A DNA stretch of 64,000 nt from Pycnococcus provasolii (taxonomy: Eukaryota > Chlorophyta > Pseudoscourfieldiophyceae > Pseudoscourfieldiales > Pycnococcaceae): contig OW568890.1 in NCBI GenBank assembly GCA_938743325.2, positions 62,001-126,000 of the forward strand. The letters are read 5' to 3'. Of the stretch, positions 49,309 to 60,535 are shown in pieces. A program made the translations under genes and the position numbers. Within the stretch, counting starts at the first letter, position 1. Each line of letters begins with the position of its first letter. Under the pieces are notes generated by a model, which was not told where the DNA came from, did no database searches, and was given only the letters and a program-made list of their open reading frames with translations.

Positions 49309-50346
49309 CGCGCCGAACGAACTCGAGGTTCTGGAAGCTCGTCGCGAAATATTGCAGCTGGAGATTGCGCTAGCGCATACACGGTCGCCTGCTACCTCAA
49401 GTGGCTGGGCGAGCGTGGCACGGTCCAGAAAAAATCACTGAAACCGTATCTATCGGTGATCAATACCGTGCACAAAGACTTGGGGTACCGTCAGCGACCC
49501 GCGATTGGCGCTCTCGTTAAGTCCATGAAGCGGGCCTACGGGCGCAAGGTAGTCCGCATCAGACCGGCACCGCGCATCCTGGTGATGCCCGCACGCATCA
49601 TCCTGGACATGTGGCACCGCGTTGAGAAGCTCACAGCTCTACCTGATCTCGAGTACATTACCAAGCTCCCCGAGATTCGGGCACTCCTCGCGTGCATTGT
49701 CTGCTACATTACCGGGTCGCGCCCGAGTTCCATTGCGTTACTGCCGCTGACGGGTGTCTCGTTCGCACTGGGCTCGGAGCTTGGCATCCAGCGCTCTTAC
49801 GTCAAGACTGCTCCGGATGCTTGCGACTTCGACGTTCCCGGCCGCAGAACGGTCAGCTGGCCAGTGACTGCCACGTGGCAGACGCTGGGCCGAATGCTCA
49901 TGCGCTACGACCGGATGCGCCGGCGGGTGTGCTCGCGGGCGACGCACTTCTTCAACCTTGGGGAGAAGGCGCGTGGCGACGCGTTTGCGCGCTGGCTGCC
50001 GGTAGCGCTGCGAGCTGTTGGAGCTGCAGCCCCGCCCAACGGACACTACGCGCCCAAGAGCTTTCGCTCTGGGTTCGCGTCCGCGGTGACCGCGATGAAC
50101 GTCTCACCCGACAGACGTAACTACATCGCGGGCTGGGCTGCGAATTCGCATGCGGTCGGCACTCACTACGTCGACAACAGTGTCGTCGTTGATGACGCCG
50201 CCCGCTTCCTTTTTGGCCACCTCATCGGCTTGCCGCCGCCTCCTGTGGAGGTGCCTGTCGCGCCTGTCGCGCCTTGGAGCTCGCCGCTGGCCAATTTGGC
50301 GTCACGATTGGTGACACTCGTCTCTCCTCTTCGTGGAGATACGTGA
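49309..50346 (+). CDS. Tyrosine recombinase (DIRS-order type), N-terminus frameshifted or incomplete
   Basis: Open from just after a stop at 49306-49308 to TGA at 50344-50346 (about 345 residues), with no ATG in this frame before the core. An ATG at 49301 opens a different frame for about 45 codons (MGDAPNELEVLEARREIL), so a frameshift or unseen splice near 49380 is likely. The core-binding part is YTVACYLKWLGERGTVQKKS. The catalytic domain has ITGSRPSSIALLPL (first Arg), HYAPKSFRSGFASAV (Arg of the H-x-x-R box, with Lys at the usual His), AGWAANSHAVGTHYVD (Trp/His position and nucleophile Tyr). These fit tyrosine recombinases of DIRS/Ngaro-like elements. Confidence 0.75.
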   Translation, partial: RAERTRGSGSSSRNIAAGDCASAYTVACYLKWLGERGTVQKKSLKPYLSVINTVHKDLGYRQRPAIGALVKSMKRAYGRKVVRIRPAPRILVMPARIILDMWHRVEKLTALPDLEYITKLPEIRALLACIVCYITGSRPSSIALLPLTGVSFALGSELGIQRSYVKTAPDACDFDVPGRRTVSWPVTATWQTLGRMLMRYDRMRRRVCSRATHFFNLGEKARGDAFARWLPVALRAVGAAAPPNGHYAPKSFRSGFASAVTAMNVSPDRRNYIAGWAANSHAVGTHYVDNSVVVDDAARFLFGHLIGLPPPPVEVPVAPVAPWSSPLANLASRLVTLVSPLRGDT

Positions 50347-50352
50347 CTATGA

Positions 50353-50376
50353 TGGCAATACTGGCCCCCCCTAAAA
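50353..50376 (+). repeat. Direct repeat B1
   Basis: 24 bp from TGGCAATACTGG to CCCCCCTAAAA, overlapping the first two bases of A2. Identical to B2. Confidence 0.85.
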
Positions 50377-50543
50377 TCTTCAGTTCTACTTGTTTAATTG
50401 GGGTTTTTGATTAGGGGGAGTCGCTCGCGCAGCTGGTTCTGGGCGGCCGCCCGGCGGGTCTCGAGACCCTCCGGCGGCCTCTCCCTTAAGGCTGCTCGCG
50501 CGTATCCACTCTTGCTGTTGGTTGCTTGCTTCGCAAACAACCT
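50375..50543 (+). repeat. Direct repeat A2
   Basis: 169-bp copy of A1 at the 3' side of the recombinase gene. Together with A1 and B1/B2 it gives the split-repeat layout. Confidence 0.92.
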
Positions 50544-50636
50544 CCCACCCTCCCTCCCTGTTGACTATAGTTGGTTACTGGAGCAGGAGACCTACTTTTG
50601 GTTTTAATTTCGGTTTGTGTAAAAGATGACCTTCAT

Positions 50637-50660
50637 TGGCAATACTGGCCCCCCCTAAAA
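50637..50660 (+). repeat. Direct repeat B2
   Basis: 24-bp copy of B1, taken as the right end of the element. Followed by unique sequence. Confidence 0.85.
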
Positions 50661-50771
50661 CCGCCGTTCTCTGAACTCTTTCTGGGGAACCACCACCTCC
50701 AGGTCTGTAGTTGGTAGAACCCGAGCGGACATATAGTTGACCTAAGACGCCTATTTGATAGACTACCGCGT

Positions 50772-51500
50772 AGGAAGGGGGGTGGACAAAACCTGGGACA
50801 GCCAAGAAACCTGGGACAGCCCTGGTCGGCGAGAATGGTCGCAAAACGGATGAGTCTCAGACCTGGGTCTCAGGGGACTCCCGACCTGGGCCCCGACCAG
50901 AACTCCTTTTTCCAGGGTTCTGGTCGGAAGCCATGAACCAATTGCGCCGTCTTCATGGCGTCCTCCGCACCGGCCTTAAGGCCGGTGATGTGCGACAACA
51001 TGGCGCTCACAAGTGTTCGGAGAAGTGCTTGGGCACCAGCTGCACTGCTGTGGCAGCGCCATTGCGCCGCCGACGCTGATGCGTAGGCATCATGGGGGAA
51101 AACGTGTCTCCGACCAAATAGGTCCATGTTATCGTCACGTGACCGCCGACCTATTTGGTCGGGGACACACTTCTTCCCATGATGCCTACGCATCAGCGTC
51201 GGCGGCGCAATGGCGCTGCCACAGCAGTGCAGCTGGTGCCCAAGCACTTCTCCGAACACTTGTGAGCGCCATGTTGTCGCACATCACCGGCCTTAAGGCC
51301 GGTGCGGAGGACGCCATGAAGACGGCGCAATTGGTTCATGGCTTCCGACCAGAACCCTGGAAAAAGGAGTTCTGGTCGGGGCCCAGGTCGGGAGTCCCCT
51401 GAGACCCAGGTCTGAGACTCATCCGTTTTGCGACCATTCTCGCCGACCAGGGCTGTCCCAGGTTTCTTGGCTGTCCCAGGTTTTGTCCACACCCCTTCAT
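50772..51500. repeat. Near-perfect 729-bp palindrome (foldback or MITE-like)
   Basis: Two arms of about 350 bp are inverted copies around a centre near 51136. The outer ends read GGAAGGGGGGTGGACAAAA and, on the other strand, TGAAGGGGTGTGGACAAAA. The innermost part differs by small changes and a loop of about 25 nt including TCACGTGA. Because of the symmetry both strands carry almost the same 129-codon open frame, which I regard as non-coding. No target-site duplication could be defined. Confidence 0.92.
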
Positions 51501-51681
51501 ACACGTGTCCCTAGCTAGAGGGCCTTTTTTCTGTTTCTTGTTTTCCCCCTCGGGTTCCCTCCCCCTCGAGGCTCAAATAATGAGGTTTCAAGAAAAATTC
51601 CTCATTCCCGGGAACTCAACGAGGTTTCATTCCCGGCTTTTCTTTCTCGTCATTTCATTTCAGGATTTCTCCTCGACAAAG

Positions 51682-53589
51682 ATGGCGACTGACACATCCA
51701 CAAGTAGTAGTGGTACCTGTCGTTTGAGTGCGATAATCTTAGAAAGCATCAACAAGGCGATTATGATTGTCGCACACGCCAGAACACCTGTGGCGGTTCC
51801 TCCACCTTCATCTTCGTCGTCATCTTCGTCATCTTCGTACCGTTCAGAGCGTTCTCCATCTTGCAACAGGTGGTTTCACACCAACCTCGACGAAGCCTCT
51901 ATAGCCACGCCAGTCATTCAAGCGATAATCACATCGCTCAGAAACAAAGTGCAGTACAACAACAACCTTTCATCGTCATCATCATCCAACTTCAACGGGT
52001 TCATATCTGTCAACCTGCAGGTCGTTCTATTGCCGGATGACGACTCCGCCGAACAAGAAGACGTACTCCTCGAAGAATGGAGACTTCACGTCACGCCAAG
52101 AAGCAGTAACGCAACTTCGGCAGACAACAACAACAACAACAACACGGCGCCGGTTCTTGAAACACCGACCGTGTACAAAAGACTCGTCGTCGTCATGAGG
52201 TCGCTCTACACGCTCGTGCACGCCTTACCCGCAGCGGCCATCGCGAAGCACCTACCCGCAAGAATTCAAATCAAAACCGCTCAGACACCAACGGCCGACA
52301 TTGACGAGAACGCCGAGTTCAACCACTTCCACTTCGCAGCTATCAAGTCTGCTGTCGCCACCGTGAAATTTCAAGCCGTATACCGAACGGAGAACGCACT
52401 CGAACACATCTTGAGGCAAGTCGGAAACAACGGGGACGTGCGTGCAGACTGGGTCGCACCAGCCACCACCGCCACAACGCCAACGCCGCTGCCACCTCCA
52501 ACGAAAATGAAAACGCCCATGTCGTCACCAGTTCCCGTGCCACAGCGTGCCGCCAACGCCGTGCCGCTCAACACACAGAGCGGATTTCACCTGCAGGCGG
52601 CGTCAGTCGCCGTGACGACCGCGACGACGACCGGGAATGCTGCTGGGCCCGTTGGCGCACGCGCGGCATCCGCGCCAAACGCACACAACAACATGCCACG
52701 CGTGCCGAGCGGCGTTCTATCCGACCTGCTTGCGCGGAAAGCTCTCACGGCGGGAGAGGAGAACGCGGTGGCCGTCGCCGCCGCGGCAGCGTCGCCGCCG
52801 CCAGCCAAGCCAGCCACGGAACAGTCGCCGTCAGCATCGCCGTCCACGACGACTGCGGCAACTCCGACGCCTGCACCACGCCCGACATCCGCGGCGTCGC
52901 TTCCCTTTGCGATGACGCCCCCAAGCTTTCCGAGCACGCCAGGGCTGCATGGCGTTGGCAGCGTCGTTGGCGTGCCTGGTGGAAGCCTTGTGCGCCGCTC
53001 GAGCTGGAGTCCGCGTGAGACGCCAAGCAGCGGAGGCAGCGGAAGCGTGTTTGGCGCAACGCTCGCGGAAGGACCGTCTGCGAGCGTCACGCTGAATAGC
53101 CCGAACCCCTTCCCGTCGGGCTTGTCCGCATCGGGGCTCGGCGATGCGGTGGCGGCAGCTGCCCGACTGGAGAGCGACGTTGTAGCCGCGGCGGCAGCCT
53201 GGGACGACGACGACGCTCTGCCGTTCGCGCTCGACGAGGAGGCACGTGCTCCACCCTCAGCCTCGCGCATCGCGAGCGGCGGCAACGACGGAAACGGCGG
53301 CGGTGCTGCCACCACGACGCCTAGTCGCGCATGGAGCTGGGGATGGGGTGGCGGCGCTCGCGCTGCAGGACGAAGTGAGGAGGACGGAAGAGGAGGACAC
53401 CAGCAGGATCAGGATCAGCAGCGCGACCGTCGCTCTGATTCCGACGCCGATGCCGCTCCCGCAGACGCGGATCTGGGTGGACTTCTGCAACTTCTCAAGT
53501 CTGCACCGAGCTTGAGGTCAGGCTCGACGACAGAAGAGCGCTCTCTCGCAGATGCGCTCGACGAGCTGAACATCTTGAAAGGCTTTTAA
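51682..53589 (+). CDS. ATG13: Autophagy protein ATG13 homologue
   Basis: 635 residues from the ATG at 51682 (the upstream extension of the frame has no good start). The N-terminal HORMA-type region shows the ATG13 pattern: AIMIVAHARTP, RWFHTNLDEAS, an acidic segment then VLLEEWRLHVTPRS, and YKRLVVVMRSLYTLVHALPA followed by IAKHLPARIQIK. The remaining 400 residues are disordered and Ala/Ser/Pro-rich, with Ser-rich elements (PSFPSTPGLHGV, RRSSWSPRETPSS) that could be phosphorylated or bind ATG1, and a short helical end (DALDELNILKGF). By family knowledge ATG13 activates the ATG1/ULK kinase complex that starts autophagosome formation. The stop is followed by a partial 3'-flank motif (TTCAGTAATGAAGTG). 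Confidence 0.87.
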   Translation: MATDTSTSSSGTCRLSAIILESINKAIMIVAHARTPVAVPPPSSSSSSSSSSYRSERSPSCNRWFHTNLDEASIATPVIQAIITSLRNKVQYNNNLSSSSSSNFNGFISVNLQVVLLPDDDSAEQEDVLLEEWRLHVTPRSSNATSADNNNNNNTAPVLETPTVYKRLVVVMRSLYTLVHALPAAAIAKHLPARIQIKTAQTPTADIDENAEFNHFHFAAIKSAVATVKFQAVYRTENALEHILRQVGNNGDVRADWVAPATTATTPTPLPPPTKMKTPMSSPVPVPQRAANAVPLNTQSGFHLQAASVAVTTATTTGNAAGPVGARAASAPNAHNNMPRVPSGVLSDLLARKALTAGEENAVAVAAAAASPPPAKPATEQSPSASPSTTTAATPTPAPRPTSAASLPFAMTPPSFPSTPGLHGVGSVVGVPGGSLVRRSSWSPRETPSSGGSGSVFGATLAEGPSASVTLNSPNPFPSGLSASGLGDAVAAAARLESDVVAAAAAWDDDDALPFALDEEARAPPSASRIASGGNDGNGGGAATTTPSRAWSWGWGGGARAAGRSEEDGRGGHQQDQDQQRDRRSDSDADAAPADADLGGLLQLLKSAPSLRSGSTTEERSLADALDELNILKGF

Positions 53590-54526
53590 ATTCAGTAATG
53601 AAGTGTAAATACCTATACCATCATCATAGTACCTACAGTACTAGTCACACACCTTAAGGATAATTCACCCACCTCGTAATGGGACCCAAGCAGGCAAACC
53701 CAATATTGCCCCCCAGTAACTTACTGGTTGGACTGACGTCACCGACAAGGTGAGTAAAGGTAGAAACTTGTACCTTTATGTTTGCCCATGCCGAACCAAG
53801 TGGACACCAGTGAAATGACCAGTCAGCTCATTTCTTTCTACCACTACTCATATGGTAGCTTGCCAGTTGCCACCAATTGGTGAAGACGCGGTGTCCGTCA
53901 CCCAATTCCCAAAAGGCCGGCGACCGAGCAAGAAACAGGCGAAAACAAGCAAGCAACAGGCGTTTTGTCCAGCAAGCACACCAACTGATCATCAAGTACC
54001 ATCTATTCACTCACTCAGCAGAGGATCCCGTATGGAGTCCAGTTTCTCGGGCATTGGCGTTTGCCCAAGCACCAAGGGACGCCTGGCTGCCTGGCACGAG
54101 GTGACGCCACGCAATACACGCCGGCAATACACGTCTGTCCAGAAGCTCTGGCAAACAAACGCTCGTCCCAAACGCCACTTAAGCCGCGGTGGCCGGTGGC
54201 CGGTGGGGGGGTGAACTGGGAGGGACCAGCCCTTTCCTCCCCCTGGCCGGCCTGGGAAAACCTGAAAAAGAGAACACGACCACCACCAGGCCGCAAACCA
54301 TTCCAACCATTATTCCAAACTTGTTCTGGAATTCACACACATTTATTTGTGAAAGCGCACAGTGGCCACTTGGCCAGCGCTCCCTTCCCTTAAGCTCCTT
54401 GGACCATCCATCTTGACTGCACCTTGTTGGCTGGCTGGAAAGGTGATAAGCTGTATTAATTTAAGGGTGGGTTGTTCGGTCATCTCTTGGGTCATTGGGT
54501 GGGTTCCTCTGGAGCAAGTCTTGGGG
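53590..54526. other. Intergenic
   Basis: About 940 bp between ATG13 and the receptor-like gene. Short open frames only, without domain or ATG support. It contains a motif similar to the element's B repeat (AATATTGCCCCCCAGTAA at about 53702), which is probably coincidental. Confidence 0.5.
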
Positions 54527-57500
54527 ATGGCGTCGCAGTCTCTGTGCCGTCTCAGCCTTCTCAGTCCTCGCCTTTTAATCGTCGTCGTCATCACCATCAT
54601 CATCATCGCAGGCGATACCAAAAATTACGTGCTTGCTGACCACCCGAACAAGACAGTCCCACAAGGCGCGCCGAACGTGCCTTCGGAGACTTCGTCCTAC
54701 GTAGCAGGCATACCAGACAGACTTCTCGATGCCACAGAAAACGATGCAAGGATTGAAGTCTTGAACGCCACGCACACGCCACGGCGGCCCATGAGGTACG
54801 TGTGCAGCATCACATCCTCATACCTGTGCTCGTGGAGAAATGCAGCTTTCGTCACCCAAGCGACGCGGAATGCGGTAGAAAATGCGCAAAACTCTTCTTA
54901 CGTGGAAGTCTTTCATGAGCACTGGCATGATAAGGACGACCTCGACCACGCGCAGCACAGCAAGTTGGATGAACTGCTCGCAAATGCGTTTCGACTGAGG
55001 GGAGGATTTCAGTCGTTGCTGTGCACAGGCTCGGGCCGGCGGTGCACCGCGGCGGCCACCGCCGTCTTTCCGAATTCCTCCGTCTTCACGTGGAGCGAGC
55101 ACTTTCAGCTGCAGCGCGAGGAACTGAGCAGGTACTCATCTGGAACCATCGATGGCGCGCTGCACGTCTTCGAGGACTCGATAGAGGAGGTAATCTCCGA
55201 GGCTATCACCAGTGCAAGAAAGACAGCTGGACCACACGGCGCGTGGATCATCGTGCCGTTTACCTTCTGCAAGAGTGCCACGACGAGGACGCTCTCTAGC
55301 GGCGTCATCTCCGAGTTCAGCGCCAGCGCGCGGCTAAACGCGTGTCTGTCGCACGAATCCGGTACCAGCGTGCCATACATGGATGGTGGAATTATGCTGT
55401 TTGCTTACATGCACGTGCGAATCATTCCGCCGGAGTCTATCCCTGCGGCGTTTGCGATGCCTGGACTGCGAAGCGACGACGAAGAGGTGACGCGCGATGG
55501 CATAGTCGCGTTGTCGTACTTCTACCAGTCGCAGGATGGCGAAATATTGCCGTGCAGCAGCCTGGAGAGCTCGCCTTGTGCGATTCACAACTCTCACCTT
55601 CTCGCCAGCCGAGTCAAGGCGCATCTCGCTTCCTGCAGTGGGATAGAGTGGTGCGTTCACAAAATTCTGCAGGGCGTGACGCGTAGTCCAACGTACACGA
55701 TCGCAAAGACGTATTCTGCGAACTACTTTTACGCCTTTATCGTCGATAAGAGTGGCTATTTCATCGCGCACGGCGGAAACGATGCTAATGTAGGGCGCAA
55801 TATCAACACAGATTTTGGAGAGCAGGGATCAGCGGCATACCGTGCAATCATTCAAGCCGGAATAAACGAGGAGGGATATGGCTCACAGGCATCATACATG
55901 TGGCAATCTGCAGCGTGCCAGACTCTCTCAATCGCATTTGGAGACTGCGAACCTACGTACAAATCATCGACCGTATTTTCGATGGATGTATTAGGAACGA
56001 AGCTGTTCATAGGCGTTGGCTTGAATCACGCACGGCCACAGTTTTCTGCGTACGATCCAGGCGCGCCCGAAAAAGATCGATCGCCTTGCGTCGACTCGAT
56101 CAGCTTACCATGCGGAGATCTCACAGCTCAGCGTCTTGTCACCTACACGTACAGTGCTTTGGAGCTCTTTGACGCGACAACCGTGTTTGACGACATAAAC
56201 TCTGGTTCGAACAAATACAGAGAAGGGTAAGTCTCGAGCTTCCTGTGCATCATAGTTTCTCAAATTTTCATGCTTACTTACCCTCACTCACCCGCCCAAA
56301 TAACAGCAACTTCTATGTTTTTGTTCTCGACATGAACACCGGAATCTTCTATGCACACGGCACGATCCCTAGTCTCGTCGAGGAAAGCTTGAGCATCGTT
56401 TCTGTTGCCGAATCCCTTGGCATGGAACCCAATCAACTAAATGGCGAGAACTTACTTACGGGCATGCAAGACATGGCCGGCTCGGGGGGAGGCTACGTGT
56501 ACTACAATTGGACTCACGCCAAAGGCATTGTTCCAAAGGTGAGTTACGTGCTGGGCCTGAAGACAAAAACCCAGAGAGGTGGCGAAAGTCAGAACGACTT
56601 GATCATAGGCTCAGGATTCTCACATGTGGTGGCCTCTGCAAATGAACTCAAGCCGGGGCAGGATAAATGTGTACTAACGCTGAATGGAGAATGCTCACGC
56701 AACCTGATCCTAGGTAAGGTTGGGTACACGCAGGCATCGGCGTCTGTTGCTCTTGCTGGTGCCGTTAGCGGAGGTTTCGACGAATTCAAGCGTCAAATGA
56801 ACGCAAACTCCGTTGCGTTCAGCAACAGGCATGTTAATCTAACATCAGGCGAATGGCCAAACTCAAAAGAGTGGTCAGAAATTGGCGTGTCTCTGTTCCA
56901 TCGCTACGGATCGCTGATTGCCTCAAACGAGCCGTGCTTAGACGGGAATGGAACGTGGGGAGACCGCTACGCTGGAGAGCGAATCGGTGACATTCTCAGC
57001 TTTGAAATAATGAGCGTATCCAAAACCACAGCACTCGGACTGTCCATCGAAGCACTGAATGTCGAGAGTCCCCTTGCTAATTGGGCTGAATTGAGCGCGG
57101 CTGGTGGCGGTTTCATGAATACCCGCAGTTCTCATTGGGGCTTCGTCTCATCGCTTATCTGCGGTGTTGGAGTGATGATGGAGGGCGATGCATGCGCTTT
57201 CCTGGTTGCAGAGCAGCCGAACACCGGCTGTGGCGATGGATTGGTGGTCCAAAATGAAGTGTGCGTGCCTTGTGAAGCCGGGAATTATATCGATGTCGCG
57301 AGTCAAAAATGCCTTCCATGCAGTCCAGGCTCGTTTACCGCACGTGCAGGACAGACATCATGCACGCTCTGCGCTGATCTTCCCGATGCCCATCGACGGT
57401 ATCAAAATGCATCCGGGGCGACATCGTGCGAACTGTGCCCGGATAACACGCTTCGCTTCCTAACCGATCCAGCAACGAGTATCAACGAATGCCATTGCGC

Positions 57501-60345
57501 CGATGGATTCTATCAGAGCGATCGCAAGCCAAATGGTGCGGCTTGCGATAGATGTATGGAGGGTGCAGTATGCAATGGTGCAGAAGATCGGACGAATGTC
57601 GACCCGTACCCTGAGGAGGGATATTGGGGTCAAAAGGATTATCCGCACGAGTTCCTGGAATGTGAGCTTGGCGTGAAGGCGTGTCTAGGAGGCAAGAACT
57701 TCTCCTGCGCGCCCGGCACGTACGGCACGATGTGCTCGGAGTGCGAAGTCGGCTACTTTTCGCTCTACGACACGGGACTTAGATACAAGTCGCGCCGCAT
57801 GTACATGAAACCGCCAGCAGGTGAGCGCGCGTGCTCCAAATGTGCAGACGGAGGCGTGCAGTGGTCCTACACTCTTTTGGTCTCGCTTGGAATTTTTTCC
57901 GTGTGGTTTATTCTCAACGAGATTCCATACGAAGTTCTGAATGTGAGCCTCGAATTTATGCAGATCAGTGACATCATCGGCAAGTTCAATCTCGATTGGC
58001 CCGTGTACATGGCGTCGGTTTGGCAGGTTATCTCACAGATTGTCAATTTTGATCCTGACATCGTCGTAATGTGGCAGTGTCACTACCCCGCATGGAGATA
58101 CCAGGCAGGTGTGCTTCTTCTGATGGCACTTCCATTCTTCAAAACTGGCATTTTCTTAATTTACCACTTGATGAAGCGATTTGCGCTTCATTTGGTGAAG
58201 AATGGTCGAATCTCGCGATTCCCCTTCGGACTCGCAACGAACCAGAAACAAGTAGACGAGGCGCCGGACGCACTGCTGGGAGAATTTATCTCGTTCAACC
58301 ACATCCTTTACCTTGCGCTTGCAGAGCGAGCGTTTGACGTGTTTAGCACCACGCCTCGACCTGACGGTCGTGAATTCGTCGAAGAAGCGCCGTGGATTAC
58401 AACGGGCACGCCGATGTACAATCGGGTGCTCATTCTATGTTCGTTTATGACCGTGATTTACGTCGTTGGCATGCCCATTCTGGTCGCTTGGGTAATCTAC
58501 AACGGCAGACAAAAAAGAGTGTTCAACACCCGCAAATACCTTAATCGATATGGTTGGTTATATCACAGATACAATGCTACATTCTACTATTGGGAGCTCG
58601 TCATTATTCTGAGGCGCATCACCTTGGTTTTGACCTTGAAGTTTGCCGGCGATGATCCGATGCTACAGGCTGCCTGTGGTTTAATTTTGTGCGGCATCTT
58701 TTCAGCCATGCAGTCGTACGCGCGGCCATTCCGACGACCCTTCGTCGATCAACTTGACTTCGCCGCCTGCGTCGTCAACATGGTGTACATCGTGACGGGG
58801 ATGGTTGAGACTTATGCCAGCAACCGAACCGTCAAGAAGGCCTTTGAGGTCGTCATCACCGTACTTTTCGTCCTGATTATAAGTGCTTGTGCGGTACTAC
58901 TTACCATGGAGCATATGGATAATGTTGCTCACAAACGCTCAACAAAGGCCGCGTCGAAGCGATTTCATAAGATGCTGACGGAGGAGTGCATTCCCGACGA
59001 GAACGAGACGGTGGAAGAGGCAAGGAAACGGGTCATGAAAATCATGTCCGCGAGCCGCGTAGCCTTCCGATTGTTAGATCATCAGTGCAATGGCGTGGTG
59101 GATGCCACGGAGCTGGAGAAGAATTTCCCGCTACTCTATGGACCTAACGGAAGAGGCGTCAAGCTCACGGCCGAGATGGCCCGAGGTTTGTCGAAAGTCA
59201 TACAAGGAATATCTATTGATGATTATCGGAAGGATGTATATCAAAATGCTGATGGAGATATTAGATTCTACTTCGAAGAGAAAGATTTTCTCGTTCATAT
59301 TGGACGCGAGCTCATGTCTCGAAACGTCAATATAATCGGCCAGGGTACCGGAGTACGCGTTGAGCTTAGAAAACATGGGCTTGATAGGCTTGGGATCACG
59401 GAGACTTTCGTGAGCGATGCGATTTATGCTCTCAGCGAGGTGATTGAAAATACGCCAAACTTCGGGGTCTCCTTCGCCAATTCGCAGCAGAACCTTGAAT
59501 ATGCACAATTCTTAGACTTGTACAACGCGGAAGAGAATATGCGGCTTCTGACGGAGGGAGTTCTGGCGGAAATGTTAGATACACTGGACTCGTATGGAGT
59601 GGTTGGCCTTTTCGAGGATGGGATATCTAAGCAGGAGGCTATGGAGATTATTCGCCTCGAAAAACAGCTAGACAATAAACTGCGAGATGACGCGATGCTA
59701 AGCGACTTTTCTCACAGTTCGTACGCTGCAACGCTGCGCACGTTCGTGAAAGGATGTCCCGCGGTGTTGGAGTACATCAGCGATCCAACCTTGTGTCCGT
59801 ACGAGGAGTTGGAAGTGATTGAGAAGATGCTCCGCTACGTTTCAAAGCAGTTTGATGACCATGGCTCACATAGTTCGCCTTTTTCATCGATGATTTCAGA
59901 GATGGACCATGCAGCACTCATGGACTGGCTGTTTAAGACGGAGGATCGTAATCGCAACTCCTTTCTCGTGCTTGTGTATCGCGTGTACAATAGCCGTAAA
60001 TCGTCGGGCTCGCGCTTCGCGATGGAAGCTAGCGACATCCTCCACGGAAAGACCGATCCCTTTAAGCGCATCGTTGCTCACCGCTGGAAGAAGTTGAACC
60101 TTAAGTTGAAGGTGCAGAGCTCGACGCTCAGTATGACGAAATCGAACACATTTCAAAGAAAAGTTCTAGCTTTCGGTGAATATCAAAAGAGAAAGGAGGA
60201 AGCTGCTCGCGGTGCATCCACCTCGGGTGGCGTTCAACTCGGCGAATCCACGCCCATCACGTCCTTTGGGAATGGAAATGGCGTGGACCGTGTAGAAGTT
60301 GACGACATCGCAGTCGTGAGCGACAAACCCGTCGAGATTGTTTGA
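54527..60345 (+). CDS. Receptor-like protein: Cache-type domains, Cys-rich repeats, multi-pass membrane domain, EF-hand; join(54527..56226, 56307..60345)
   Basis: About 1912 residues. An ATG at 54527 gives a signal peptide or anchor (LLSPRLLIVVVITIIIIAG). An 80-bp intron (gtaagt at 56227, aacag at 56306, phase 2) rejoins the frame as REG-NFYVFV. The ectodomain has two sensor-like units with FYAFIVDKSGYFIAHGG (about 400) and FYVFVLDMNTGIFYAHG (about 569), resembling Cache ligand-binding domains. Ephrin-receptor/GCC2-GCC3-like Cys repeats follow at about 873-975 (CVPCEAGNYID, CLPCSPGSFTARAGQTSC). About seven hydrophobic segments lie at 1089-1440, including ELVIILRRITLVLTLKF. The cytosolic tail has an EF-hand-like loop (about 1489) and coil. 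A sensor coupled to a TRP-like or other polytopic domain is plausible. The membrane-domain family is not identified. Confidence 0.78.
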
Positions 60346-60535
60346 GTATTTCGCGCGCGCCAAGCAGCCGAGCGCGCCGTTTCCTGAAATCAAGTGTTAC
60401 CATAGACAAAGTTTTAAATCCTATGAGAAAACCTGACAAGGGACATCCCGGAACTCGAAACCCCGAGTGAACCTAAAGAACGTAACCCCGAAAGAAGAGT
60501 GCGTCCCTCCTCGATCCAGATCCACTTCCCGCGCC

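Larger units (their letters stand above)
48969..50660 (+). mobile_element. Compact tyrosine-recombinase element with split direct repeats
   Basis: The order is A1 (169 bp) - recombinase frame - B1 (24 bp) joined to A2 (169 bp) - 93 bp - B2 (24 bp), total about 1.69 kb. A1/A2 and B1/B2 are identical by eye. This A1-gene-B1A2-B2 order is the split-direct-repeat layout known from PAT/Ngaro/TOC-type DIRS-order elements, but here no gag, reverse transcriptase or RNase H lies between, so it is either a cut-down derivative or a recombinase-only element. The boundary on the right is inferred from B2. Confidence 0.75.

Noticed and set aside
50870-51402. Twin 129-codon open frames on opposite strands
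   Set aside because: They are an automatic result of the palindrome. Sequence has no recognisable domain and no independent coding evidence.
53702-53719. Third copy of repeat B
   Set aside because: Only about two thirds of the bases match and no A repeat is nearby.
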